Counted from the stretch's first letter, positions 26,962 to 37,900 are shown. The stretch is DNA of 64,000 nucleotides from Aureococcus anophagefferens (GCF_000186865.1 NW_008705580.1:148090-212089); one strand, 5' to 3'. Notes: generated by a model not told the origin, from the sequence alone. Program-made: numbers and translations.

Positions 26962-27888
26962 CTAGAAGTAGGGGCTCCGGGGCCGCGAGCCGGGCGGGCT
27001 TTTCGCGTAGCCCGTCGCCGTGAAGTTGAAGGGGCTCCGCGGGCGCCCCCCCGACGGCGAGGACGCCCGGGCGAAGAGGAGCGGCGCCTTGGCCTTGCGG
27101 CCGTAGACCTCGCGGACCGTGTTCGACTGGGGCGTCGAGTAGCGCGCGCCGCGCGCGTTCGTCTTCGACGGGCTGTAGAGCTTCCAGTTGTCGTGGCCCG
27201 GCGCGTCCTTGACGACGCGCCAGTAGTGGTCCGCGTTGCGGATGCCCGCGTTGCTCGCGGCCTTGGGCTGCACCGTCGGCGGCCGCCCGTAGGCCAGGTT
27301 GGAGAAGAACTCGGTCTGGCACCGGTTCTGGTGGGAGTGCTGGTCGCCGGGGTGGACCTTGAAGGTCGGCATGGACAGCTTCGACAGCGTCGAGTGCAGC
27401 GACCCGACGGACGCGTCGTCGAAGACGCTGTGGCCGCCGCTCCCGAGGCACGCGGCGGCCTGGCCGCCGCCGCGCCGCGACCGGCCGCTGGACGTCAGTG
27501 GCCGGGGCTTCGGCGGGCCCATGTCGACGCCGCAGCGGCCCCCGGACGTCGTCGGCCGCGCCGCGAGCGAGTGCTGCCGCCCGCGCTCGACGGGGCTCGT
27601 CGCGACGTTGCTGCCCCAGGCCTCGGCCCAGGAGCTCGGCGAGCTCGGCCGCGGGTGCGGCTCGCGGCTCGCGATGCTCACCTCGCTCGAGATGCTCTTC
27701 CACTGGCCGCCCTCGAAGCGGTTGCTGCGCCGCGGCCCGCCGCGGCCCGTCTGGCTCGCCGGCCGGTGCAGCGTCGCGGGGCTCGTCGCGCGCACCGTGC
27801 CCCCGCCGGGGCCCGCGAGCCACGTGCCGTTCCGGGGCTGCACCATCAGCGCCGTGCGGCTCGACATGGCGGCGGGCTCCGGCGGCAC
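26962..27888 (-). CDS. Ser/Pro/Arg-rich protein of unknown function
   Basis: About 308 residues with an open frame from MPPEPAAMSSRTALM. Low-complexity Ser/Gly/Arg sequence is broken by more constrained stretches (NADHYWRVVKDAPGHDNWKL, KLSMPTFKVHPGDQHSHQNR) and RPRSPF/RPRSPYF motifs at the C-terminus. No signal peptide or TM helix. It could be a cytoskeletal or flagellar associated protein, but no family is recognised. Confidence 0.55.
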   Translation of the reverse strand: MPPEPAAMSSRTALMVQPRNGTWLAGPGGGTVRATSPATLHRPASQTGRGGPRRSNRFEGGQWKSISSEVSIASREPHPRPSSPSSWAEAWGSNVATSPVERGRQHSLAARPTTSGGRCGVDMGPPKPRPLTSSGRSRRGGGQAAACLGSGGHSVFDDASVGSLHSTLSKLSMPTFKVHPGDQHSHQNRCQTEFFSNLAYGRPPTVQPKAASNAGIRNADHYWRVVKDAPGHDNWKLYSPSKTNARGARYSTPQSNTVREVYGRKAKAPLLFARASSPSGGRPRSPFNFTATGYAKSPPGSRPRSPYF

Positions 27889-27991
27889 CGCGCCGCCGGC
27901 CAGCGGCAGCCCGCGCTGTCGAGGGCTGTGTCACTCTCCGGAAATCCGCGTGAAACCGGATCGGTTCACCGTGGGCCTCGAGGCGCACTCT

Positions 27992-28329
27992 TTACCCCGG
28001 CGCCTCGAAGTCGTCGTCGGCGTAGTCGTCGTTTGGCGGCGCCGCGCCGTAGCCGTCGCGGAGGGCCGTCGCCATCGTCGCGTCGAGGTCGTCGAGGAAC
28101 GACGCGGCGTTCCGGAAGTGGTGCTCCATGGCCGTCTCCATCGTCGCGGTCGCCTGGCTGTGGATGGCGTCGATGTCGTCCATGGCCGCGAGGAGCGTCG
28201 CCGCCGCGTTCGGCGGCGGCGGCGTCGGCGGCGGCGTCGGCGCCCGCGGCGTCGGCTCGCGGGGCAGCGCGCCGCGGAGCGCCGAGATCTCCGCGCGGAG
28301 CTCCGCGATCTCCGCGTCCTTCGCCGCGC

Positions 28330-28361
<32 letters not shown>

Positions 28362-30454
28362 GCCAGGGCCGGCGGCACGGCGAAGGCCGGCGGCGGCGGG
28401 TCGTCGGGCCGCTCGGCCGGGTCCCGGTCCCGCGCGGCGTCGACGATGCCGTCGACCGCGGCGCCGATGGCCGCGGGGTCCGCGGGTCTCGGCACGTTGA
28501 GCGCGCGCGGGGGCCCGACGTACTGGAAGTGGCAGCACGCGCAGACGTGGATCGTGTCGTAGAGGCTGAGGCGCTCGCGCCGCGTCATGGTGATGAGCCG
28601 CGTCACGGACGCGTCCGGCGGCGGCGCGGTCGCGTCGTCGGCGCGCGGCTTGTCGAAGACGACCTTGCGGGGCACCGAGAACCGCGCGCCCTGGTGGAGC
28701 GTGTCGCCGTAGACGTGGCGGTGCGCCTTGGGCACGGGCAGGTCGCAGTACTGGCCCGCGCAGGGCCGGTCGCTCGTCGCGCCCGCCGCGGCGATCGTCG
28801 CGAGCTCGGCCTCGCACGTCTCCTCGTAGCGGTGGAGGCTCTGGTTGTCGCGGAGCAGGTGGTCGTCCGCCGGCGCGCGCGCCGGCGACGCGCGCTCCGG
28901 CACGACCGCGACGGCGCCCGGCACTTTGCCCGCGCGCCAGGCGTCGCCCAAATCCGCGCCGTCGCGCCGCGGCCGCGCGGCCTTGATCTGGAGCATCCAC
29001 CAGCGGCCGTCCTCGTCCTGCACGAAGTCCGCCGCGAGGCTCCGCAGGCACAGCGACGGCGGCAGGAGACCATTGACGCCCTGGAGCGCGGCGGCGGCGG
29101 CGGCCTTGGGCCCGCGCCAGGACGCGGCCGTCGGCACGGACCTGACGATGGAGCACCGCGGCGGCGCGGCCGCCGCGGCCGGCGCCTCGGGCCGCGTCGC
29201 GCGCGCGGAGTCCGTCGCCACGGGGTCGCCGTCGGAGAAGACCCAGCAGTAGGGCTGGGCGCCGCGGTGCTTCGAGCCGTCGCCCCGGCGCCAGGGCCCG
29301 GGGCCCGGCGCGCCGCCGCCGCCGCCGCCCGCGTCGACGACGGCGCGGACCATCCACGCGGACGGGCCCTTGGGCTTCACGTAGGCCTGGAGCGCGACGC
29401 CGTACTTGCCCCGGGCGTCGTCGCCGTGGGGCTCGACGTCGAAGAGCGCCTTGAGGGCGCAGCGCGCGGCGAGCGGGCTCCGGTAGAACGCGCACGCGTG
29501 GCCCGTCGTCGAGCCGCGGCGCCGGTGGCCGTCGAAGGTCGCGGGGTGCGCCTCGGCCTCGACGCGGTCGCCGGCGGCGCGCGCCTCCATGCCCACGGAG
29601 CCGTTCGCGCCGCCGTCGGCGAACTTGAGGACGACGACCGGCGCGCCGTCGAGTCCCACGAGCGGCCGCCGGTGGAGCCCGCGCCGCGCCGCGCTCCGGC
29701 GGCGCCCGTCCTCGTCGGCCTCCTCGTCGCCCAAACTCCGCGGCGCCGCGAGCCGCGCCCCGAGCAGGCGCTGCTCGATGGCCCGTTTCTCGTCGTCGCC
29801 GAGGCCGAGCCAGCCCCGGTGGCCGTCCGCGTCCGCGCCCCAGGCCCAGCTCCGCGCGACGAGCGACGGCCCGCCGGCCCGCTCGCGGCCGTCGCGCCAG
29901 ACGAGCGTCGGCGGGTTGCACACGACGGCGAGCGTCGGCGGCGCGCGCGCGGCGACGCCGTCGGGCACGAGGCCCCAGACGGCGTAGCCCGGGCCGAGGT
30001 GCGGGTCGCCCGAGTGCTCCATGCTCGCGGCCTCGGCCAGCTGGCGCTGGAGCCGCGCGCAGGCGTCGGCGCCCGTCGGGCCGCCGAGGGGGAAGCTCCG
30101 CGCGGGCAGCGTGCTGCCGCCCGGCGGCCGCGCCCCCGCGCCCTCGAGCTCGGGCAGCCGCGCGTTCCTCTTCCGCTTCGGCAGGAGCCGCGGCGCCGAC
30201 GGGTGCGCGCCGAGCGTGCCCACGTCCGGCGCCGTCGCCGACCGCAGGCCCGTCAGCGGCGCGACGTTGTGCGCGAAGGGCTTCGCGAGCCCCTTGGCGT
30301 AGAGCGCCTGGGCCCGCAGGGCCGACGGCTTCTTCTTCGCCGGCCGCCCGCGCCGGATCCGCCGGTTCTCCCGGTCCAGCCGCGCGAGCTTCCCCTCGGA
30401 CGCGGGCACGTCGAGGTCCTGGAGCCACGCGTCGAAGCGGTCCGAGAGCTCCAT
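27992..30454 (-). CDS. large uncharacterised protein with a TTL-like terminal signature
   Basis: 820 residues. Starts MELSDRFDAWLQDLDVPASE. A basic region is followed by several globular stretches; around residues 470-495 it reads SLAADFVQDEDGRWWMLQIKA, resembling the DF(I/V)-D--G--WWLLQ-KA block found at the end of ATP-grasp/TTL-like domains in protist proteins. A later Cys/His-containing block (CACCHFQYVG, EETCEAELATI) and an Asp-rich run precede a coiled coil (AEIAELRAEISALRGAL). Probable cytoplasmic, perhaps ciliary. Family not identified. Long but clean frame with no opposite-strand alternative. Confidence 0.65.
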
Positions 30455-30873
30455 GGTCTTTCACCGGGCTGCCGAGCTATCCATCGTCAACGTCTCCTGC
30501 CGGCTGCACTGTGATGGAAGTGCCGACATCGGCGAGCGGGCCCCGCGGGGTTGAGGCAGCAAAAGCGCCTCCGTCGAGAAGCAGCTGGGCTCGACGGAAA
30601 CCGACCGCCGCCGCCGCATACCGCGCGCGCCCGCGTCCTACTCATCCCACTCGCCGCACCACAAATAAGTCAGGGCCGTCCGTGTTTTTATCAATGACGA
30701 CGCCGCCCGTTACATTCGTGGGAGATCGACGCGCGGGGGACCTCCGGCGGCGCTGGCGGCCCTCCGTTTTGGAACCGCCTCGCGCGCCGCCGCCTCCGCC
30801 ATGTCACGTCGAGAGTTGGCCCGCTCCGCAACGAACGCGCGGCCTTAGCTTCGGACGCACACCCAGGTACGCG
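30455..30873. other. 419-bp divergent intergenic region
   Basis: Lies between two divergently transcribed genes. An open frame continues upstream of the small protein start at 30874 (to 30511), but it is Arg/Pro-rich noise. An AT-richer patch (ACAAATAAGTCAGG around 30661) could be promoter sequence. No RNA gene or repeat seen. Confidence 0.4.
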
Positions 30874-31110
30874 ATGCTCGCGCGAATCGCCGCCGCCATC
30901 AGCCCGCGCGCGGCCATGGAGGCCCGCGCGCCCCTGCTCCTGTCGCGGACGCAGTCCTGGGTGAGCTTCGGCCTACCGCTCATGCCCTGGTTGTTGCCCC
31001 TCGGCGGCATCGCGGGCTGGATGGTCTACCCCGCGCTGACGACGGAGTTCAAGCAGACGCTCGGCCTCCACAACGTCGGCATCGTCCCGGCGCCCGCCGA
31101 GGAGAACTGA
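30874..31110 (+). CDS. small membrane protein, probably mitochondrial
   Basis: 78 residues. N-terminus MLARIAAAISPRAAMEARA is an Arg/Ala presequence-like helix without acids until residue 16, then a single TM stretch WLLPLGGIAGWMVYPAL and a short soluble tail TTEFKQTLGLHNVG. Size and layout resemble small supernumerary subunits of respiratory complexes, but no specific subunit is recognised. Confidence 0.5.
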   Translation: MLARIAAAISPRAAMEARAPLLLSRTQSWVSFGLPLMPWLLPLGGIAGWMVYPALTTEFKQTLGLHNVGIVPAPAEEN

Positions 31111-31150
31111 GCTGCGGTGTTGGTCTGTGCATAACGTGCTTTTTTCTAGT

Positions 31151-31763
31151 TTATTTCGCGTCCTTCGCGTCCGCGACGTGGACGTCCTTCGCGTCCGCGT
31201 AGTCGTCCTTGGACTCGCCCTTGGCGTCTTTGGCCTCGTCCTCGGGCACGAAGAGCATGGTGTCCAGGAATCGCTCGTAGCTGCTCGCGGCGAGGATCGC
31301 GTTGAGGAAGAACGCGTCTGCGCGGGCGCGTCGATCGAACGCGGCGCGAGCGTCTCTCCCCGCGCGCGCGCCAGCGAAGCGCGCTCCCAACCGCAGTCCG
31401 ACGCCGCCGCGCTCCGGCGCCGCCCTTCTTGCCCATCGCGCCGCGGCAGCGGTCGGCGATCTCCTCGGTCGAGCACCCGGTCTCCTTGACGACGTCGCCT
31501 GCGAGGCGCGTCGTCGACGCGGCGCGAGGCGCGGGCGCGGGCGCAGCGCCCAAGATCTCGTCGTAGAGCGCGGAATACTCGTCGAAGACGGCCGTGTATT
31601 CGAGCTTCTGCTCGCCGTCGAGGGAGGCGCCCACGAACTTGTGCCTGTGTTGCGAGAAGAACGCCACGAAGCGGTCGGCGACCTCCTGGTTGCAGACGAT
31701 CTGCTGGAAGAGCTTGAGCACGACAGGGTCGTCGAACTCGAGATCGATGACCGCATCACCCAT
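31151..31763 (-). CDS. BART-domain protein (ARL2BP-like)
   Basis: Two exons (31763-31403, 31317-31151; 528 nt, 175 residues). Reads VIDLEFDDPVVLKLFQQIVC, then LEYTAVFDEYSALYDEIL, and after the intron AFFLNAILAASSYERFLDTM. These match the BART fold of ARL2BP/CFAP36, which binds Arl2/Arl3-GTP and acts in ciliary and mitochondrial traffic. The C-terminus is a run of DAKD/AKD repeats. Without the intron the last helix would be lost and replaced by an Arg-rich frame, so splicing is well supported. Confidence 0.8.
31318..31402 (-). other. 85-bp intron in the BART-domain gene
   Basis: Minus-strand GTCGGAC...GCGCAG, phase 1. Its removal keeps the frame (528 nt coding) and reunites the BART helices. 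No flanking direct repeat. Confidence 0.7.
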
Positions 31764-31881
31764 GATGTTGGGCAGCGTTCACCGGGGGGTATTCTCACGG
31801 CGCGGCGCTCATAACCTCTGGTTCAACATGGTTTGTTTACAAGTGAATGGTGATGCCACTCATGGTGTGTGGGCATCTGTG

Positions 31882-31981
31882 ATGGGCTGCGTTCTATGAT
31901 GCCTCGACCTCCATCCTCATCATTGTAAGGAGGAGGATGGGCTGCGTCTTGTGATGGCCTCGACGTCCATCCTCATCGTCG
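31882..31981 (+). repeat. tandem near-duplication of the 5' end of the RING-CH gene
   Basis: 31882-31925 and 31936-31981 are close copies (GATGGGCTGCGT...ATGCCTCGAC.TCCATCCTCATC). The second contains the start codon region. The first has a stop within a few codons (ATTGTAAGG), so it is a non-coding remnant in the promoter/5' UTR. Confidence 0.7.
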
Positions 31982-33537
31982 ACCAGCGCGAGGCAACGCA
32001 GCGCACGCTCAAGCTGACTTGCAAGACCACTCTGACCGCAGCGAAACTCAAACGCACCTACGGCAAGCACACCGGCGAGGACCCATGCCTGTTCGTGCTC
32101 ACGCGACCGAACGGTCGGCGCCTGGAGCCCGACGAGCATCTCCCGAAATCGGTCTTCGTCGTCGCAGCGGAGCCGTCCGCCGCAAAGCCGTCCGCCGCAA
32201 AGCCGACCGCCGCGAAGCCGGAGGCCGCGGAGCCGGCCGCCGCGGCCGCTCCCGCCGAGGACGACCGCGCGTGCCGCTACTGCTTCGAGAGCCACGAGCC
32301 GCTGATCTCGCCCTGCGAATGCCGCGGCGACCAGCGCTACGTGCACCCCGAGTGCCTCCGCCAGTACCAGCGCGTCCTGCTCGTCAACGAGCCGGTCCAC
32401 CCGCAGCTCTACGCCGCCGAGCACGACCCGCGGACGACGATCTGCGGCGTCTGCAGATCGCCGTATTCCGTCGCGCCGCCGAGTCGCCGCGAGCTGGCGG
32501 AGTCGTTCACGGGCCCGGAGCTCGCGGAGCAGCTCCGCGTCGGCTCCGTCCTCGCGGTCCGCCCGCGGCACTCCGCGCACCTCGAGGCGATCGGCGGCGC
32601 CGCGGCCTTCGTCCGCTCGCTCTACCTCATTACGAACGTGGAGAAGGACGACGGCTCGCTGACCTTGGAGCTCCGGACCAACTCGGAAGCGGAGGCCCTG
32701 CGCAAGCGCCTCGACGCCGCGGGCGACGCCGTCCTCGACAACGGGCGGCGTTTCACGCTCGCGGAGATCCGGCGAGGAAGCGGCGTCGTCGCGGGCCGCG
32801 ACTGCCTCTGGGCGCTACGTACCCTCGAGGCGCCCGCGGTCGCGGTCCTGCGCGCCGCCGAGGACCGCACGGGGCCCGGCGGCGAGGACCACCTCGCGGC
32901 CGTGAATCTCAACGCGCGCATCGTCCGGCGGACGGCTCGTCGCGGCGTCGAGCTGCGGCACCGCGTCGGCGGCGTCGTCGATCCCCATCGCGTGACGTGT
33001 TTTCTCGTGCCCGGCGACGCCGAGACGACGCACGGGCACACGGTGCTCTTCTGCGGCGCGTCGGAGCAGGTCGCGACGTCGGCGGCGGCGCTCGCGGAGG
33101 CCTCGCGACGGGAGGCGGAGGCGGAGGCGCGCGCCGTCGACCTCGCGGCGCAGCGGGCGACGACGGTCCGCGGCGGCGTGGTCCGGGGCCAGGCCGTGCG
33201 CGTCGTCGGGCTTCGCGACTACGAGGGCGAGGTCGGCGTGGCCTGCGGCTTCGCCGACGGCCGCTGGCGCGTCCGCTTCCGCGACGGGTCGCTCAAGGCC
33301 GCGCGGCCGGAGCACGTCGAGCCCCGGGAGGAAGGGCCGTTCTCCGGTCGCGTCGACGTGTACTGGGGCGACTCGCGCTGGAGCCGCGCGCAGCTTCTCG
33401 GCGAGATCGGCCGCGGCCACTGGGGCGTGGCCGCGTGCTGCGTCGCCGACGTCGTCGACGACGACCGTTACGAAACCGCCGCCGCGCGCGCCGTCTTCGC
33501 GGCGAGGTCCGCGATGACGGATCCGGCGCTTAGGTAA
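31954..33537 (+). CDS. RING-CH (MARCH-type) zinc finger protein
   Basis: About 527 residues from the first ATG (MASTSILIVD). N-terminal ubiquitin-like stretch (TLKLTCKTTLTAAKLKRTYG), Ala/Pro repeat AAKPSAAKPTAAKP, then a RINGv finger: CRYCFESHEPLISPCECRGD, HPECLRQYQ, ICGVCRSPY (residues 107-168), with the Cys4-His-Cys3 order of MARCH ubiquitin ligases. No TM helices follow, unlike membrane MARCH proteins. The C-terminal half has a helical region and an SH3/KOW-like segment VRGQAVRVVGLRDYEGEVGV. The TAA stop at 33535-33537 lies within AG|GTAAGT, a consensus 5' splice site, so the real 3' end may be spliced. Confidence 0.75.
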   Translation: MASTSILIVDQREATQRTLKLTCKTTLTAAKLKRTYGKHTGEDPCLFVLTRPNGRRLEPDEHLPKSVFVVAAEPSAAKPSAAKPTAAKPEAAEPAAAAAPAEDDRACRYCFESHEPLISPCECRGDQRYVHPECLRQYQRVLLVNEPVHPQLYAAEHDPRTTICGVCRSPYSVAPPSRRELAESFTGPELAEQLRVGSVLAVRPRHSAHLEAIGGAAAFVRSLYLITNVEKDDGSLTLELRTNSEAEALRKRLDAAGDAVLDNGRRFTLAEIRRGSGVVAGRDCLWALRTLEAPAVAVLRAAEDRTGPGGEDHLAAVNLNARIVRRTARRGVELRHRVGGVVDPHRVTCFLVPGDAETTHGHTVLFCGASEQVATSAAALAEASRREAEAEARAVDLAAQRATTVRGGVVRGQAVRVVGLRDYEGEVGVACGFADGRWRVRFRDGSLKAARPEHVEPREEGPFSGRVDVYWGDSRWSRAQLLGEIGRGHWGVAACCVADVVDDDRYETAAARAVFAARSAMTDPALR

Positions 33538-33623
33538 GTAGGCGTGCCTATAGCTCGCGAGTTCGAGGCCTAGTTCGCCCCAGGGACTCCCTTGCAGGCC
33601 TCCTTGCCTTGCCCCGGAGGCCA

Positions 33624-33686
33624 GCCTAGCTGTCAGCTAGCTCGGCTCGTCTAGGTACCCCTCTAGCCCCCCTGGATAACACCCCC
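33624..33686. repeat. dispersed intergenic repeat, copy 2
   Basis: Identical over 63 bp to 12322-12384. It is followed by a GC palindrome cluster containing GGAGGCCTCC. It lies between the RING-CH and MYND-RING-Sel1 genes. Confidence 0.85.
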
Positions 33687-33839
33687 GGGGGAGGCCTCCG
33701 GGGGCGACCCGAGTCAGCCTTTGACAGGCCTCCGACGACGAGCGCCGGCTCGACGCCCGCGCTGCCGACATCGCGTGGTCAACACTTGCGCGAGACGCAA
33801 ACCGGACGCCGTGCACAGGAGACGAGAAATTCACGACAT

Positions 33840-34964
33840 ATGGACCCCGAGCTCATCAAGAAGAAGTTGGAGTACGAGGAAAAGAAGGCTCGGGCGAAAG
33901 CGCTCCGGCTCCGGCTCACCTGCACGATTTGCGGCGCCAGACCGAAGACCTTGCTGAATTGCCCGTGTGGGACTACGCAGTACTGCTCAGTCGACTGTCA
34001 ACGCATCGACTGGCGCGACCGCGGCCACCGCAAGGCGTGCAAGAAGATCCGAAACGAGCGCGCGGCGGAGGCGGCGCGGGCCGAGACCCCGGCGCCCCCG
34101 CCAGAGGAGGTCTTCTACGGCCCCGCGCCGCGGTCGCACGCCGACGAGGTCCGCGCGCGCATCGCCGCCGAACACGAGGCCGCTCGAGCGTTGCGCGAGG
34201 CGAACCCGGAGCCCGAGCCGGCGTCGGCGCGATTCGGGCCGCGGTGTCCGATCTGCTTGGACGAATGGGACGTGAATGCGACGGATTCGTTTCTCCCTTG
34301 TTGTTGTCGCACGGTCTGCCAGTCGTGCGTTAACAAGCTTCGCGGCCATGTGGCGTGTCCCCTCTGTCGGACGCCGCGGAACGGAGGCAACCCGGAATTT
34401 CTGGCGCTGATCCGCGGGCATGTGGACAACGATGTCCCGGAGGCAATCAATTTTCTGGCTGAATCGTATCGCGATGGTGACCTCGGATTAGCCAAGTCCA
34501 TGAAAAAAGCCGCGAAGCTTTTTAAGAGAGCGGTTGAACTTGGGTCCGTGAACGCGATGCTGAGCCTTGGGTACCGGTACTTCACGGGAGAGGACTTCAA
34601 GTTGGACGAGAAGAAGGGGCTAAAGCTCTGGCGGATGGCCGCGGACCGAGGACTTGCACGGGCGCAGTGCAATCTTGCAGTAGCTCTCTACGAACGTGGC
34701 AAACCTGAATGGTATATGACAAGAGAGGCATCCTCTGAAGACTATCCGAGAGATGAGCGTGCCTGCCAAGATTTGAAGGAAGCTTTTCGTTATTTTCAGC
34801 TTGCTGCCGAACAAGGGTTTACTCAGGCGGAGCACAGGCTCGGGATGTGTTTCGGACAGGGCGATGGCGTGGAGCCTGACCTAGACGAGGCCAGACGCTG
34901 GTATAAGCGCGCGGCCGCGAAAGGGGACAAGTGGGCCATCGAGATGCTCAAGCGCTGCGCGTAG
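33840..34964 (+). CDS. MYND-RING-Sel1 repeat protein
   Basis: 374 residues. MYND finger at 28-67 (CTICGARPKTLLNCPCGTTQ, YCSVDCQRIDWRDRGHRKAC), RING at about 136-177 (CPICLDEWDV, CCCRTVCQSCVNKLRGHVAC, PLCRTPR), then Sel1/TPR-like repeats (EAINFLAESYRDGDLGLAKS, LFKRAVELGSVNAMLSLGYR, ARRWYKRAAAKGDKWAIEML). Likely E3 ligase or scaffold; this domain set is expanded in pelagophyte-like algae. The Sel1 half (34400-34860) is noticeably AT-richer and uses A/T-ending codons more than neighbouring genes, suggesting recent duplication or different origin. Confidence 0.88.
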   Translation: MDPELIKKKLEYEEKKARAKALRLRLTCTICGARPKTLLNCPCGTTQYCSVDCQRIDWRDRGHRKACKKIRNERAAEAARAETPAPPPEEVFYGPAPRSHADEVRARIAAEHEAARALREANPEPEPASARFGPRCPICLDEWDVNATDSFLPCCCRTVCQSCVNKLRGHVACPLCRTPRNGGNPEFLALIRGHVDNDVPEAINFLAESYRDGDLGLAKSMKKAAKLFKRAVELGSVNAMLSLGYRYFTGEDFKLDEKKGLKLWRMAADRGLARAQCNLAVALYERGKPEWYMTREASSEDYPRDERACQDLKEAFRYFQLAAEQGFTQAEHRLGMCFGQGDGVEPDLDEARRWYKRAAAKGDKWAIEMLKRCA

Positions 34965-34991
34965 GCTAAATACAAGCTTTCGACCTTCGCT

Positions 34992-37900
34992 TTAGATCGT
35001 GGGGTTGAACGAGACGCGCGAGGAGCTCGCGCCCGAGGACCGCGGCGACAGGTCGCCGTCGGACTCGGAGCCGCGCGCGGACTCGGAGCCGCGCGCGGGC
35101 GCGCGCCGGAGCGCGGCGTCGACGAAGGCGAGGCTCTTCGCGCGCGTCGGCGCGCCGGAGAGCGAGCGCGCCGCGTGCCTCGGCGAGAAGCGCGCCGCGC
35201 CGGTCGCGAGGCCCCGGCTCTGGAGCTGCGGCGTCTCGATGGACAGGCCCATCGCGCGGTTCCGCGAATATTTCACGAGCGCGTGCTGGAGGTTGATCTC
35301 GTGGCGCACGGCCGACGACACGTCCGCGTTGCCCTCGAGGCCGACGTCGATGGTCACGGACCGCTCCACGAGGCCGACGAGCAGGTGCTTCGCGCCGTCG
35401 CCGCCGATCTGCGCGTCGTTGAGCCCGAGGTACGCGAAGCAGGGCCGCTCGAGGCCCATGGGGTCCGCGCAGGCCGCGGCGAGCAGCGCCGCGCCGCGGC
35501 TGCCCACGGCGTTGCCGTCGAGGACCAGCGACGTGAAGACGTCGAGGTGCGCCGCGAGGCACCGCGCGAGCGCCCGCGTCCCCGCGAGCCCGAAGCCGTT
35601 GGCCGCGACGTCCAGGTGGCGCAGCGCGCAGTCGTGGTGCAGGCCCGCGACCTCGCCGTCGCCCGCGCCGCCGCGCGCGAGGCTCTTGCGCGCGTCGAGG
35701 CCCGCGGAGAGCGCGCGCGCGAGCGCCGCGACGCCCGCGTCGCCGAGCTGCGCGCCCGCGAGCTTCAGCGTCGCCACGCGCAGCTCGTCGGCGCCGACGA
35801 CGGCCTCGGCGAGGAGCGTCGCGTCCAGCGCCCGGAAGCGGCAGAAGCTCAGGTCCAGCACGCGCAGGTGCCGCAGCGTCGGCGCGACGTCGACGCACGC
35901 CGCGTCGAGGCGCTTCAGGAGCCGCGCCACACCTTTCCCCGTGAAGAGGTTCGCGCCCAGCGCGAGCGTCAGGTGCCGCGCGGCCCAGGTCGGCCGCCGC
36001 AGCAGCGCCAGCAGGCCCCCGCGCGCGTCCGGCGCGTCGTCGTCGTCGTCGTCGTCCGCGCCGTCGGCCAAGGCCGCGCGCTTGCTCGACCGCCGCTGGA
36101 GCGAGCTCCGCCGCGACACCTCGGTCCGCCGCGCCGTGCCCATGGTCGTGAGCTTCTCCATGAGGCTCGGCGCGTGGCGCGCGCCGTCGCCAAAGGCCTC
36201 GACCTCGGCGATCGCGTCCGCGACGTAGGCGACCAACAGCGGCACGGACGCGTCGCTGAGCTGCTTGCCGTAGAGCGCCAGCTTCGGGTCGCGGCCCTGG
36301 CGGTAGACGTGGCAGGCGTGGCGGATCGTGTGCTCGCAGTAGATCTCCGACACGTCGTGCTCGACCTTCTTGATGTCCGCGCGGTCCCGCTCGTCGAAGA
36401 GCTCGCCCGCGGACGGGAGCATGTCAGCGGCGAACGCGACGCCGACGTCCGGCACGAGGAGCTTGAGGACCTCGACGCGCGCCGCCGTGGGCAGGCACGC
36501 GTCGTCCGCGACGCCCGTCTCCGCGACGCGCGCCGACAGGTGGCCGTCCGCGTGTTTCGTCGCGCGCCCCCTCTCCGCCCGGGGCAGCCGCGCGGCCGAC
36601 GCGCCGTAGCCGAAGCACTTGAGGCGCACGCCGGCCATCTCCGCGAGGCAGAGGAAGACGTAGCACTCGAGGCGGCACCACGCGCGCTCGCCGTAGTTCC
36701 GCAGCCCCGCGGGCGCGTCGGCCGCGTCGAACGCCTCGCAGTCGGCTAGGGCGGGCTTCACGGGCACGAGGAGCACGTCGACGCGGCTCGCCCAGGCGAT
36801 CAAGGACTGGACGCCGAGCTTCTGGGTTTTGGCGTCGTCCTGCTCGATGCACGCGAAGTCCATCCAGACGCAGACCCTCGATCGATCGAGCTTCTCCTTG
36901 CGTACGATCGCCTCGATGCCGCGCTTGATGAGGCCGTACTTGACGCGCGTCGCGTCCCGGCCGTCGCTGCCGTGAAAGTCCGCGTCGGGCGTCGTCGGCC
37001 CCCACCAGCGGTGGCTCACGAAGACGACGTAGTCGCCGTCGCGCCGGTCGCGCGCGAGGCCGTCGCTCGACCGTGGGATTTTACCGAACGCCGCAAAGTC
37101 CGCGAGGTCCATGACCCGCATGGGCAGCGCCTCCATGAGCCGCACGACGCGCAGCGCGTCGTCGAGGAGCTCCTCCGTCGGGCGCTTCTTGTCGTGGCTC
37201 GCGACGGCGACCGCGGTCTCCGCGGTCGAGAGGCTCCGGGACGACGCGCCCGGCGAGAGGCCGAGGCTCCGCGTGCTCGACGGCGCGCGCGCGATGGCCC
37301 GCTCGAAGCAGGACACGGACGCCGGCGACTCCGCCGTCGCCGCCGCCTCGAGCTCGACGGCGTAGGCCGCCGCGTCCTCGGCGACGGCCGCGGGCGCGTC
37401 GAGGACCTCGGCGGCCGCGACGGCCGCGAGCTCGGCGGGCGCCCTGACGGCGGCGCCGTCGCGCCAGTCCATGGACGCGCGGTAGTCCGCCTCCTCGTCG
37501 CACTCGAGGTCGAGCTTCGACGCCGCGCCCGACGGCGTGAACTGCGCCGTGACGTCGCCGATGATCGTCGAGGAGAACGACAGGTTCGACTCGCGGTTCT
37601 CGTCTTTTTCGTCGTCGCGCGCGTCCGGGAAGCACCGCTCCAGGGCCCAGTGCGTCGGCAGCGCCGCGTAGACCACGGCGACGCACAGCAGCGCCTCGAA
37701 GAGCCGCTGCTGCGTCGTGAGGAGGAAGTACGCGCTGTCGCTGAGGTCCATGCCGCGGTCCAGGCCGATGCAGGACGTCACGCACAGCGCCGCCCCGAAG
37801 ACGGCGATGTAGCCGAGCTTGCACGTGAGCCGGAAGAGGAAGACGCGCATGGACCACGACGTCCGCAGCTCCCGCGCGCCGCCGGAGAGCTTCGCGGCGA

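Noticed and set aside
33840..34964. Prokaryotic or viral origin of the MYND-RING-Sel1 gene
   Set aside because: Composition is unusual, but MYND and RING fingers are eukaryotic, and Sel1 repeats are widespread; transfer cannot be concluded from composition alone.
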